From Planctomycetaceae bacterium (lineage in GTDB: Bacteria; Planctomycetota; Planctomycetia; Pirellulales; Thermoguttaceae), in the NCBI GenBank assembly GCA_031283515.1, contig JAITBS010000085.1:1-8367 (forward strand): a stretch of DNA of 8,367 nt, in the 5' to 3' direction. Positions 1 through 7,579 of this stretch are shown here, piece after piece. Position 1 is the stretch's first letter. Every line of letters begins with the position of its first letter. The position numbers and the translations under genes are program-made. Below the pieces are notes generated by a model. The model saw nothing but the letters and a program-made list of their open reading frames with translations, did not search any database and was not told the DNA's origin.

Positions 1-1028
1 TCGTCAAGTGATTTGTTCTTCCAAGCCACTAATCGTTTGGCTAAATAAGGAACAGGGCTATGCGGTTCGCATTGCATTAGAATTTCCGCCGCCTGTTCCA
101 ATAATAAATATGCATCCTGGCGTGTTTTCAATGCGTCAGAACCTGCAACAATTAATGAGTTTTCGGAAGAAGTTACGTTATTTTCGATGTTATTTTCGGT
201 GTTATTGTCATTGGACATTGCGGACTTTCCTTGTTCTTGTTTTACTTTTGATTGTTTATTGGAATCAACTCCCTTTCGTTCAATAAGCCATTTATTCACC
301 AAAATTTGTATTTTTTCAACTTCGTCTCTTAATTGAAACAAAGTAGGAGCAATTTCGCCTAACTTTTCGTGCAGAAAATTATGGAACTCCATCAATTCAT
401 GATTCAACTTAATCAATGTTTCCAACAAATCAAGATAAAAAGTCGTTTGAGTTGCATCAATAGCGTTCAGAATATGTGCTTTTTCTTCTGCAACTTGCGG
501 TTTAGCCGAATGTATTTGAATTTGTTCCCGATATTCCGCATGAATCCAATCATTCCATGAAAAATTTTGTTCGTTAAATTGATTGTGTTCCACAAGCGGC
601 GTTTGACGTAACCGTCGGCAAAAAGCAGAATCACACCATTCCAACGGCACACAACGAATCTCCATGTCATCCGGTTGTAATTGCGGATGAATATTGTCCC
701 AAAATTGCATTGCCAAAGAACGAATCATCACAACGCCTTCCAACAAACCATTGACTCCAAAAAGAACTGTTGCCGCTTCCGTTCCCCAAACAGCAATTTG
801 TAAATCCTTTGATCGGGAAATTAATGTTTCACGGCAAAGCGATAAAACACGTTCCCAATCCGCTTCCTTTAATTGATGCTCCCAAACACCTTGCGGTAAT
901 GACGCATCTTCCTCTCGCCGCAATTCCTGAATTGAATCATAAATCGGATCATAAAAGAGATACGCTCCACACGGTTCCGTATCATCAATCGGTTTTAAAA
1001 TTGTTTCAAGATCAAATAAACGTTTCAT
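1..1028 (-). CDS. tssA: TssA, T6SS assembly-priming protein (ImpA_N family), 3' end outside window
   Basis: I translated this frame by hand. It is open for 342 codons from ATG 1028-1026 to the left edge, with no stop, so the C-terminus is missing. Residues about 8-60 are a clear ImpA_N domain: PIDDTEPCG, then YDPIYDSIQELRREED, then W.....ADW..V. Residues 103-122 carry the family pattern RSLAMQFWDNIHPQLQPDD. Residues about 252-290 form a polar, Asn/Gln/Lys-rich linker. At 321-342 comes the C-terminal motif EPHSPVPYLAKRLVAW, as in short TssA1-type proteins, so perhaps only a few dozen residues are lost. In the family, TssA binds the baseplate and membrane complex and directs tube and sheath polymerisation in the cytoplasm. 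The start overlaps the tssM stop (ATGA) and no clear Shine-Dalgarno precedes it, which suggests translational coupling to tssM. I am sure of the family and less sure of the subclass. Confidence 0.93.
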   Translation of the reverse strand, partial: MKRLFDLETILKPIDDTEPCGAYLFYDPIYDSIQELRREEDASLPQGVWEHQLKEADWERVLSLCRETLISRSKDLQIAVWGTEAATVLFGVNGLLEGVVMIRSLAMQFWDNIHPQLQPDDMEIRCVPLEWCDSAFCRRLRQTPLVEHNQFNEQNFSWNDWIHAEYREQIQIHSAKPQVAEEKAHILNAIDATQTTFYLDLLETLIKLNHELMEFHNFLHEKLGEIAPTLFQLRDEVEKIQILVNKWLIERKGVDSNKQSKVKQEQGKSAMSNDNNTENNIENNVTSSENSLIVAGSDALKTRQDAYLLLEQAAEILMQCEPHSPVPYLAKRLVAWKNKSLD

Positions 1029-4000
1029 TGTTGATCGTTAGGCAGTACAAGTATCGGAGTTGAAGTAGGTGATTGTACAGGAAAATCAACGGAATCGTTA
1101 ATCCAACCCTGAAAAATTTCACCTTTGTTAAGAGGAGGAATTGAAAGTTCTTGAAAATTTCGTACTTTTCGTTTTGGAAATTTTTGTAATAATTGCGGAA
1201 ATAGGAATTGAAACGGCGGACATTCTTGTTCGGTTATTTTAGTTACGGGCGGAGTCAGAACAGAAGATGTTTCCGTTTTTTGATGCGAGTTAGGCGAATT
1301 TAGTACGGGAATTTCCGTTCGTTTTTCCGGTATCTCAAAACGTTTCATGTCCCCTTCCGTCGGCATCCAATCAGGAAAATAGCACGGAATAATAATATCT
1401 TCTTTGTTTCCGTCATTACCGATTTTAGCAAGCCGAATTTGTACAAAAGTTCGAAATAAATTTGCAACACTTTTGTCGGAATGATTAGAATGATTGGTTT
1501 CATTCGATTTGGTTGGAACTTCAAAAATCAATAAATCTGTTATTCGATTGATATTTCCTGCTTGATCTTTTTCTAAAACCGGTTGAATATTTTCCGCAAT
1601 AAAAACAAATAAACTCCACGAAGACGGATAATCATAAACAATCCGCATATCTTGAAGTGTTGCCTGACGATGTTCCGTCGGCGCAACAGGAATAACGCCG
1701 CCGTCCTTCGCCCATTGTAACGTAAATCGCATCGGTGAACCAAACTTCCACACTCCTTCCGTAATTCCATTTCGTACAGAAAATTCCTGATTATCCAATT
1801 GAAGCGATTGGTCAAGTATCCATGAATGACCATTCTCCGACGGATTGGCAATATGGTATTTTATTGATACAATAATATCGGGAATTGTATTCGGTCCATG
1901 CAATTTTCCGAAAAAGATTGGTTTTATCTTGTTTATTGTTTCATAAAAATTGATATAATCAAGCGGTATAACCCAAGCGGTTGGTTGCGTCGGCATTTCA
2001 GGAAGTAACGAATAAAATGTCCGAACCGCATCAGGTGAAGCGGAAGGAGATTGAGCAAAATGATCCGTAACAAAAGGAAATCGACCTTTCAAATACGTGT
2101 TAAAAAATGTTGCCGCTTTGTTCCATTGGGCAAAAAAATCCAGTTTGGCTTGACTTTGTTTCCACTCCCGCGCGGTTCTGTCCAATTCATACATTCGTTG
2201 ATAAAACCAATTAGGCGACGGAGAAATCGGTTCATGTTCCTGTTTCGGTAATTCGGTTTTTATAAACTGTTCCAACTGCATGATCGGATTATTGGGAGTT
2301 TGTGCTTCGTGTTGTTCCACCCCTTCCCGAATCACTTTCCAACGTTCTATTCGTGTTACGTCGTCATCCGAAGGCGATAAATCGTTACGGTTCAAAAGGT
2401 AAGTGAGAATCGGATCAATTCGATTTTTCCAATACTTGAGCCGTTGTCTTCGCAAAGTCAGGTAAGAATCAATTTCCCCTTCCATAGCCATACCTAATAA
2501 CGGTACAAGAATCGAACCGCTACCATTCCACGCCGCGAATGTTGTTTGATTCGGTTCGTAAAGGTGATCCGCAAGACATTGTTTATCGAAACTCGCAAGA
2601 AGTGCCAATGCCTGTTGGTCAGCCGCAATCATCAATTCGTTACGTTGACGTTTGGCATCGTCACCAAATGATTGATAAAGACTAAGAAATTGTAAAATAC
2701 TTGCCGCCGCATCTTGAAAATTACCATAAACACCATACTCAGTCACCGGTAAGCGATGTATTCGGCGTGAATCAGCAAGAAGTTTGTGCATGTTGTCAAT
2801 CAACTGTTGTCTTGCTTTAATTTGAATCAGATTGTCATATTTTATTTCTGTTTCGTTAAAAATCTTACCGTAACGATCCGCCAATTGAAGTGCGTTAAAC
2901 AAAATCTGACCATCCCATTCGACAGACATAGGATTTCCCGCCAATGGTAAGACATACGCCTTTTCAATTTGTTGCATAAATGATTCCTGCCGTAACCGTC
3001 CTACCAATGTTGTTAGAGATTCCAGCCATGGTAATGGAGTAAGTGTATGAGATGATTGTTGTTCAAAAAATTTTCCCGACCGGTTTGATTGCAAGTTTTT
3101 CATCCGTTCAAATTGTTCTCGTTTCAATAACACAGCATTATCGTCCCAACGTTTCACATCCGAATCATTCAAAAAAGTTTCTTTCCGAATTTTGTTACGA
3201 ATCGAAAAATTATCATCGTTGTACAAAGGTTTATCATAGAGTATCCAGTTGTAACGTTCATCCTTCAAGGCAAGAATAACACAATTCAAAACTGTCCAAT
3301 ATTGTTCCAATTTTTCTCGTTCCAACGGAGTTGTCATCAATGACTCCGTATCATTCAGCAATAACTCAATCTGTTCTAAATACAAAAGAAGGGCATTCCG
3401 TTTATAAATTCGTTCGTCAAATTGACACGAAAGACGATTAAATTTGTTACGTTCCAATTGAGTTATTTCATTTTTCGTTTTCAAAAATTCATTTTGTTCG
3501 GGATGTTGACGCAACATAATAGTGCGCCGTTGCAAAACTTGTTCCAATAATAATTCCAAATTAAGATGCTCATTACGAGTACAATCCGCTACAAAATTTT
3601 CGTCCATTTTCCAGAGATAGGACGTCAATTCAAGGAAATCAGCGAGATTCCCATTTTTCAAAAACGTTTCATACGTGCCAAACATACGGTAGAATTCACA
3701 CGAAAGATGGACATGTTGTTCGAGTTTTTGATATTCGCGAGTCTCAAAAGGTGTAACAAATTTTTCATCAATATCATCGAATTGCCGATCGTTTGTGTTC
3801 ATCTCATAAATTTCAGCCGCTCGCCAAGTCATTGCCTGCGGAATCGAATTATTGACGAAATCCCTGTAAAATTTCACATACCAAAGAAAGACTTCATTGT
3901 TAAGTGATGAAAAACAACTAACCGGAAAAAAAATAGAACTCAATCCGTCGTAATTCTCTTTTTTAGTATCAAAAATAATTTCCCGTAACAAATCACGTTG

Positions 4001-5290
4001 CGACGGAGCAATGATGTTCTTATCAGTAACATTTTCTAATGACCTTGACTCAAGTAACTCCTGATTTTGTACATAAAACCTGTCCCAGTTTTTACCGAAA
4101 CGTATTACGGAAGCGACATCCTGTTTTAAGGCGGGAAGTTGCCACAACATGCCGTACCACCAAAAAATCAACAAAGCAGAACAAAAAATCTGGACAACTC
4201 GAACTGTTCGTGTTCGTGCCTGAAATATTTGCCGAACAGGAATTGCCAAGACCGCTCCTTCAGGAAGACTTTCACGTAATAATCGATGCGCAAAAGCAAA
4301 TCGTTGCGTTGGCGTACCATCACTTGATGTGCCGCCGGTTATCGTACCGCCAAATGCCAGTCCGTGAAAAATAAAGGGTTCATGATACACACTTTTGGAA
4401 AAGATATAGTTGCAAAATTGAATCAATCCCGATTGAAGTTGATTCAGTTCATCTGTAAGAAGAAATAAATGTTGCGATTCTTGTTCCGATTTAACAGAAA
4501 TATCGGAAAAAACATCAATCCGAATACGTTGTAATTGAGCAGAAATAGATTCTTGCGCTTCGTGTAACCAATCGTTGCGCCATTCCCTATATTTTGTGTA
4601 TTCAGGATTCCAGCCAAGTGTATCACAAATTTGTGATTTATTCCAGACATGCCCAAGTTCATGAAAGCCGGTGAGTTTTTCACAATCATGAAAAAGAAGA
4701 TGAACCGGCAAACGCATTCCCGTAATTTTTTGTAACCGAATAAGCTGTTCGTGAAGATGAGCCGCAACACGCCCCGCTTCGTCAATTTTCCGAACTGTGT
4801 CAGTGGAAATGGAAAGAACAACACCATCCAACGGACGTTGCGGACGTATCCGCAAAAGTTCCCGAAACAAATTATCATAAACTCCGCGTTCTAACGTTCC
4901 TTGTGTTACAAGATCAGTTTTAGGAACAATTAAAACACCGCGTTCAAAAAGGTGAAAATCCAGTTGTGTTGCCTCTAAATATTCGCCATCGTATTCTGTA
5001 AAAACTGTTTGAATAGATGACGGAAGTGTATCACCAAGTACCAAAAATATCGGACATGTTGATTTATTTGTACCGAGATGCCGTTGCAAACGCTGTAAAT
5101 CACTGTGGATTCCTGAATAATTCCTTTTTGTCTTTCCAGTTTTCTGTTGCGCATCGTGAGCGATTCCGTGCCGCCGAAACCACACAAAAATGACAATAAG
5201 GAGAATAATCAGCAGCAACACGATTCCAATTAATGTCCAAAAAATCCAATCGTGTAACATCATGCTAAAAAGTACGATATTTCCAAGCAT
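1025..5290 (-). CDS. tssM: TssM (IcmF/ImcF), T6SS inner-membrane complex protein, divergent
   Basis: This 1421-residue protein is longer than the usual 1100-1300 for TssM, the inner-membrane and periplasmic backbone of the T6SS membrane complex, which works with TssL and usually TssJ. One strong hydrophobic helix lies at about residues 15-37 and a second at about 363-385, between cytoplasmic and periplasmic parts. IcmF-type features are RPLDGVVLSIS (152-162) and RLPVHLLFHDCEKLTGF (193-209). A stretch like 'fPE..la' lies just before the second helix (LPEGAVLAIP, 342-351), GRFPF at 1069-1073, and the IcmF C-terminal beta-domain pattern YPSSWSLFVFI at 1221-1231. The positions of Walker A, DTAG and NKxD hold other residues. 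After a FPDWMP stretch at 1305-1310 comes an extra proline/serine/threonine-rich tail. The ATG at 5290 is chosen because a purine-rich ribosome binding site sits directly before it; M10 and M11 are weaker alternatives. Gene order between tssL and tssA fits the call. Confidence 0.93.
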   Translation of the reverse strand: MLGNIVLFSMMLHDWIFWTLIGIVLLLIILLIVIFVWFRRHGIAHDAQQKTGKTKRNYSGIHSDLQRLQRHLGTNKSTCPIFLVLGDTLPSSIQTVFTEYDGEYLEATQLDFHLFERGVLIVPKTDLVTQGTLERGVYDNLFRELLRIRPQRPLDGVVLSISTDTVRKIDEAGRVAAHLHEQLIRLQKITGMRLPVHLLFHDCEKLTGFHELGHVWNKSQICDTLGWNPEYTKYREWRNDWLHEAQESISAQLQRIRIDVFSDISVKSEQESQHLFLLTDELNQLQSGLIQFCNYIFSKSVYHEPFIFHGLAFGGTITGGTSSDGTPTQRFAFAHRLLRESLPEGAVLAIPVRQIFQARTRTVRVVQIFCSALLIFWWYGMLWQLPALKQDVASVIRFGKNWDRFYVQNQELLESRSLENVTDKNIIAPSQRDLLREIIFDTKKENYDGLSSIFFPVSCFSSLNNEVFLWYVKFYRDFVNNSIPQAMTWRAAEIYEMNTNDRQFDDIDEKFVTPFETREYQKLEQHVHLSCEFYRMFGTYETFLKNGNLADFLELTSYLWKMDENFVADCTRNEHLNLELLLEQVLQRRTIMLRQHPEQNEFLKTKNEITQLERNKFNRLSCQFDERIYKRNALLLYLEQIELLLNDTESLMTTPLEREKLEQYWTVLNCVILALKDERYNWILYDKPLYNDDNFSIRNKIRKETFLNDSDVKRWDDNAVLLKREQFERMKNLQSNRSGKFFEQQSSHTLTPLPWLESLTTLVGRLRQESFMQQIEKAYVLPLAGNPMSVEWDGQILFNALQLADRYGKIFNETEIKYDNLIQIKARQQLIDNMHKLLADSRRIHRLPVTEYGVYGNFQDAAASILQFLSLYQSFGDDAKRQRNELMIAADQQALALLASFDKQCLADHLYEPNQTTFAAWNGSGSILVPLLGMAMEGEIDSYLTLRRQRLKYWKNRIDPILTYLLNRNDLSPSDDDVTRIERWKVIREGVEQHEAQTPNNPIMQLEQFIKTELPKQEHEPISPSPNWFYQRMYELDRTAREWKQSQAKLDFFAQWNKAATFFNTYLKGRFPFVTDHFAQSPSASPDAVRTFYSLLPEMPTQPTAWVIPLDYINFYETINKIKPIFFGKLHGPNTIPDIIVSIKYHIANPSENGHSWILDQSLQLDNQEFSVRNGITEGVWKFGSPMRFTLQWAKDGGVIPVAPTEHRQATLQDMRIVYDYPSSWSLFVFIAENIQPVLEKDQAGNINRITDLLIFEVPTKSNETNHSNHSDKSVANLFRTFVQIRLAKIGNDGNKEDIIIPCYFPDWMPTEGDMKRFEIPEKRTEIPVLNSPNSHQKTETSSVLTPPVTKITEQECPPFQFLFPQLLQKFPKRKVRNFQELSIPPLNKGEIFQGWINDSVDFPVQSPTSTPILVLPNDQQ

Positions 5291-5304
5291 TCCCTTCCTT
5301 TCCT
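5291..5304 (-). promoter_or_regulatory. Ribosome binding site of tssM
   Basis: Read on the minus strand, the 14 bases directly before the tssM ATG are all purines (AGGAAAGGAAGGGA). They contain two overlapping Shine-Dalgarno-like GGA cores, one about 8 bases from the start and one very close to it. This fixes the start at 5290. It also shows that tssM, unlike tssA, has its own strong initiation signal, although only 34 bases separate it from tssL. Confidence 0.75.
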
Positions 5305-5324
5305 ATTTCAATACATTCAATGAA

Positions 5325-6137
5325 TCATTGTTGTTGTGTCTGATAATCATTTGATACGGTAAATCCTAAAGGGAGTGAAGTTGGTTCGGCAGCCTGAACG
5401 GATTCCAATGAGGTACGATTGATCATTTCGTAAAGAGGTTTAACATTACTCCACCAAAGATAATGAGAAATCAACAACATACCGATTGTCAAAATAATTG
5501 TTGCAATATACCAACGCCGCAACGAAGGTATAACCGGTAACGATTCTTCATGCAATACAGTAGGCAACGTTTCCGTATCACGACGGGAATTTTTGTTGCA
5601 ATCGTGAAGCATTGCCTGAATCCATAGTCCCAATTCGTGACGATAACGATTCCAAGTATTTTCGTCTTCCGCAACCTCCGATGTTAAACGTCCGTGAAAA
5701 CCCAGTGCCAATGTTTCAAGCAAAATAATTGCGAACGGTAAATCATGAAGTTTTCGTCCGGCAAGCAATGTGTCCGTTATCTGGTAAAATCGGTCGCCCA
5801 CTGTTCTTGTTTGAAATAGTTTCAATTCAAGCAGATTCGCTTTCCACCAGTCTCGACCCGACCAATCAATTTTCTGTAACAACTCATCGGCAAGTCCGCA
5901 TTCCACGAGAAAAAATTCATCGCCGAACAAATCAACATGATGATGCCGATCTTCCGTCAGATGAGAAAGTAACCGTCTCCAAAATAATTCAATATCCTCT
6001 TGTGTTTTCAAATTACTGAGTTCACGGCACCGGCTCAATAAAAATGAAACAAAATTTTGAAAAACCTGCAGCCGCGAATCCTCTAAGATATTTTCCGTTT
6101 CAAATGATGATGCAAGTAACGATGTAACATTTTTCAT
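5325..6137 (-). CDS. tssL: TssL (DotU/ImpK), T6SS inner-membrane protein
   Basis: This 270-residue protein has the DotU fold pattern. There is an acidic VDLFGDEFFLVECGLADELL stretch (68-87), where the family usually has 'YalcAlLDE'. It is followed by DWWKANLLELKLFQTRTVGDRFYQI (96-120), and the hallmark LETLALGFHGRL at 140-151, close to the family's 'LclalGFeGRYr'. One membrane helix lies near the C-terminus (about 209-229), as expected for a tail-anchored protein whose cytoplasmic hook domain contacts TssM and TssK. Only about 40 residues follow the helix, so there is no peptidoglycan-binding OmpA domain. The frame is open up to 6260, but the ATG at 6137 is preferred: GAGGAGG lies 7 bases upstream and the ATG overlaps the tssK stop (ATGA). 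The upstream part would fall inside the tssK coding region and shows no DotU-like sequence. Confidence 0.94.
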   Translation of the reverse strand: MKNVTSLLASSFETENILEDSRLQVFQNFVSFLLSRCRELSNLKTQEDIELFWRRLLSHLTEDRHHHVDLFGDEFFLVECGLADELLQKIDWSGRDWWKANLLELKLFQTRTVGDRFYQITDTLLAGRKLHDLPFAIILLETLALGFHGRLTSEVAEDENTWNRYRHELGLWIQAMLHDCNKNSRRDTETLPTVLHEESLPVIPSLRRWYIATIILTIGMLLISHYLWWSNVKPLYEMINRTSLESVQAAEPTSLPLGFTVSNDYQTQQQ

Positions 6138-7480
6138 GATTCCGCCTCCTCGAATATCAAATAAATATCTGCGGGACATGATATTCGTTCCGATTCTGTA
6201 ATGCAGACAACACAAAGTGATTCTTCGGCAATGGGAATTTCCGGTATCGTAATTTCCCAAAACAGCATTCGCCGTGACAAGGTTAATAAACCTGTTTTAT
6301 GTGTTTGTTTACGAACCGCACCAACGGAACGCCGTAACGTTAATGATTCAATTTCACTTTCAAAACCAATAACCGCCTGTTCAAACCAACGAATCACTTT
6401 ATCTTCTTCCGTACCGGAACGAAGCGCAACACCAAGAATTACTGTTCCGGCAACCAAGCGTTTTGAAGTTAGCGAAAATTGTTTTTCTGTCGTATGAATA
6501 AAAGGAATTTCCCGATACCGCGCCGGAATACGCAATTCAATTTCATGCTGAATTGCTTCAATTTGTAACGTAAAACAACGAAGCGGATCAGAATGGTCGT
6601 AGTCAATTCGTTTCGGAATTGTCAAACGCCCGATACTGCAAAGTGAACTCGTCCAGCCGGATAACGCCCCAAACAAATAAAGCGGCGGCACTCCTTCAGA
6701 AAACAATAATGTTTCCAGCATCGGAAGCGGTCCCAGTAAACCGGGTAAAATCACACGCGGATCAAAATATAAACTCCGTTCATTGTCAGACAATTCTTCA
6801 TCCTGTCGAATTAAAGCAGCAGCACGATTACGAATTGTTGTTACTAAATCAAGTAACATTTTGAATATCGGACTGTTACGGTGAATGAGAAGTTGGGGCG
6901 GTTCATAATCGTGCAAATAAAATCCTTCAGCACGAAAAGAAACTTTCGCTATCGGCAATGCGGCAAACCGGCTGGGAGGATCACCAAGAAAAAGCGAAAG
7001 GTTCGGAGCAAGTACGGGAATGGGTTGATATTCTTCTGTTGACGGGTCTTGAATCGAATACTCCAATTCGCGGTAACGTAAATTTTCAAAATCGTCCGTC
7101 GGATTAGATAAAACATACGGAACAAGTAACCAAATTGTCTGTTCTGTATTCGGTATCTCTTGTAACGAAGTGAGTTTGAGTTCAAGAATTGGTGTTGATT
7201 GTTTAATAGGCGTAACATCGGAAGATGCCGGTTGTGAATATTGAACATAAAGTCCGTCCGGCATAACCGCTTCCATTTCCAGAACACGAAATATACCCGA
7301 ACCGAGTTGCGAAATATCCAACTGCTGCCGAATCACTCCCCACGCAAACGGCATCGTAACAGAAAAACGCCGAGCAAGTAAAAAATCGTTACGGCGGTCA
7401 GTCATTTGAAAATGAGCGGGAAGGAGAAACATTCCTTCGTGCCATCGTACCGCATATTCCGGCTGCCAATTTGTTTTCAT
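6134..7480 (-). CDS. tssK: TssK, T6SS baseplate-to-membrane-complex connector
   Basis: This 448-residue protein has the usual TssK length. The N-terminus has the family signature: VRWHEGMFLLPAHFQMTDRR at residues 11-30, close to the common 'v.W.EGmfL.PqHFQ..dr'. Further matches are a PPLYLFGALSGWTSSL stretch (265-280) in the place of the family's 'hP...Y..L..l.g.L', and YDHSDPLRCF at 294-303, which matches the 'YdH.dl..cF' pattern. Family knowledge: TssK is a trimeric cytoplasmic protein related to phage receptor-binding proteins, and it ties the TssE/F/G baseplate to TssL and TssM. Its C-terminal 'ATGA' overlaps tssL. No good Shine-Dalgarno is visible before ATG 7480, but a promoter-like site lies 63-91 bases upstream. 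Start choice rests on the signature beginning at residue 11, which leaves little room for a later start. Confidence 0.95.
   Translation of the reverse strand: MKTNWQPEYAVRWHEGMFLLPAHFQMTDRRNDFLLARRFSVTMPFAWGVIRQQLDISQLGSGIFRVLEMEAVMPDGLYVQYSQPASSDVTPIKQSTPILELKLTSLQEIPNTEQTIWLLVPYVLSNPTDDFENLRYRELEYSIQDPSTEEYQPIPVLAPNLSLFLGDPPSRFAALPIAKVSFRAEGFYLHDYEPPQLLIHRNSPIFKMLLDLVTTIRNRAAALIRQDEELSDNERSLYFDPRVILPGLLGPLPMLETLLFSEGVPPLYLFGALSGWTSSLCSIGRLTIPKRIDYDHSDPLRCFTLQIEAIQHEIELRIPARYREIPFIHTTEKQFSLTSKRLVAGTVILGVALRSGTEEDKVIRWFEQAVIGFESEIESLTLRRSVGAVRKQTHKTGLLTLSRRMLFWEITIPEIPIAEESLCVVCITESERISCPADIYLIFEEAES
6145..6151 (-). promoter_or_regulatory. Ribosome binding site of tssL
   Basis: GAGGAGG on the minus strand lies 7 bases before ATG 6137-6135 and within the last codons of tssK. 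It decides the tssL start against the longer frame reaching 6260 and fits translation coupled to tssK. Confidence 0.85.
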
Positions 7481-7542
7481 TATGATTTGTTATTTCACCG
7501 GTGTTCTAACTTTGCCCAAACAGAAACTCTCAATTCGTTTAT

Positions 7543-7571
7543 CGTATAACGAAAAATATAAATGAAGTCAA
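7543..7571 (-). promoter_or_regulatory. Candidate sigma-70 promoter for tssK-tssL-tssM-tssA
   Basis: On the minus strand a TTGACT box (7571-7566) is separated by exactly 17 bases from TATACG (7548-7543). That is 5 of 6 matches at -35, 4 of 6 at -10, and ideal spacing. It lies in the 99-base gap after the PAAR-like gene and points at tssK, which would give a leader of roughly 55-60 bases. No hairpin plus T-run is seen after the PAAR-like stop, so read-through from upstream is also possible. This is a consensus match only. Confidence 0.5.
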
Positions 7572-7579
7572 TTTTCTTG

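Noticed and set aside
8..286. Plus-strand open frame of 92 residues at the left edge
   Set aside because: It is antisense to tssA, whose frame is continuous and has clear family motifs through this stretch.
4039..4374. Plus-strand open frames inside tssM, such as this one of 111 residues
   Set aside because: They are antisense to a continuous IcmF frame, have no ribosome binding site I trust and show no known domain.
4444..4878. Open frame of 144 residues on the minus strand within tssM
   Set aside because: It is another frame of the well-supported tssM cytoplasmic domain. Its hydrophobic, Phe/Asn-rich protein looks like an out-of-frame reading of AT-rich DNA.
6138..6260. Longer N-terminus for TssL (41 more residues, start at 6260)
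   Set aside because: It lies wholly inside tssK, has no DotU-like sequence, and the ATG at 6137 has a textbook GAGGAGG and an ATGA overlap.
7496..7503. Perfect 8-base palindrome CACCGGTG in the tssK leader
   Set aside because: An 8-base palindrome is expected by chance with fair probability in a 99-base gap, and no second copy was seen.
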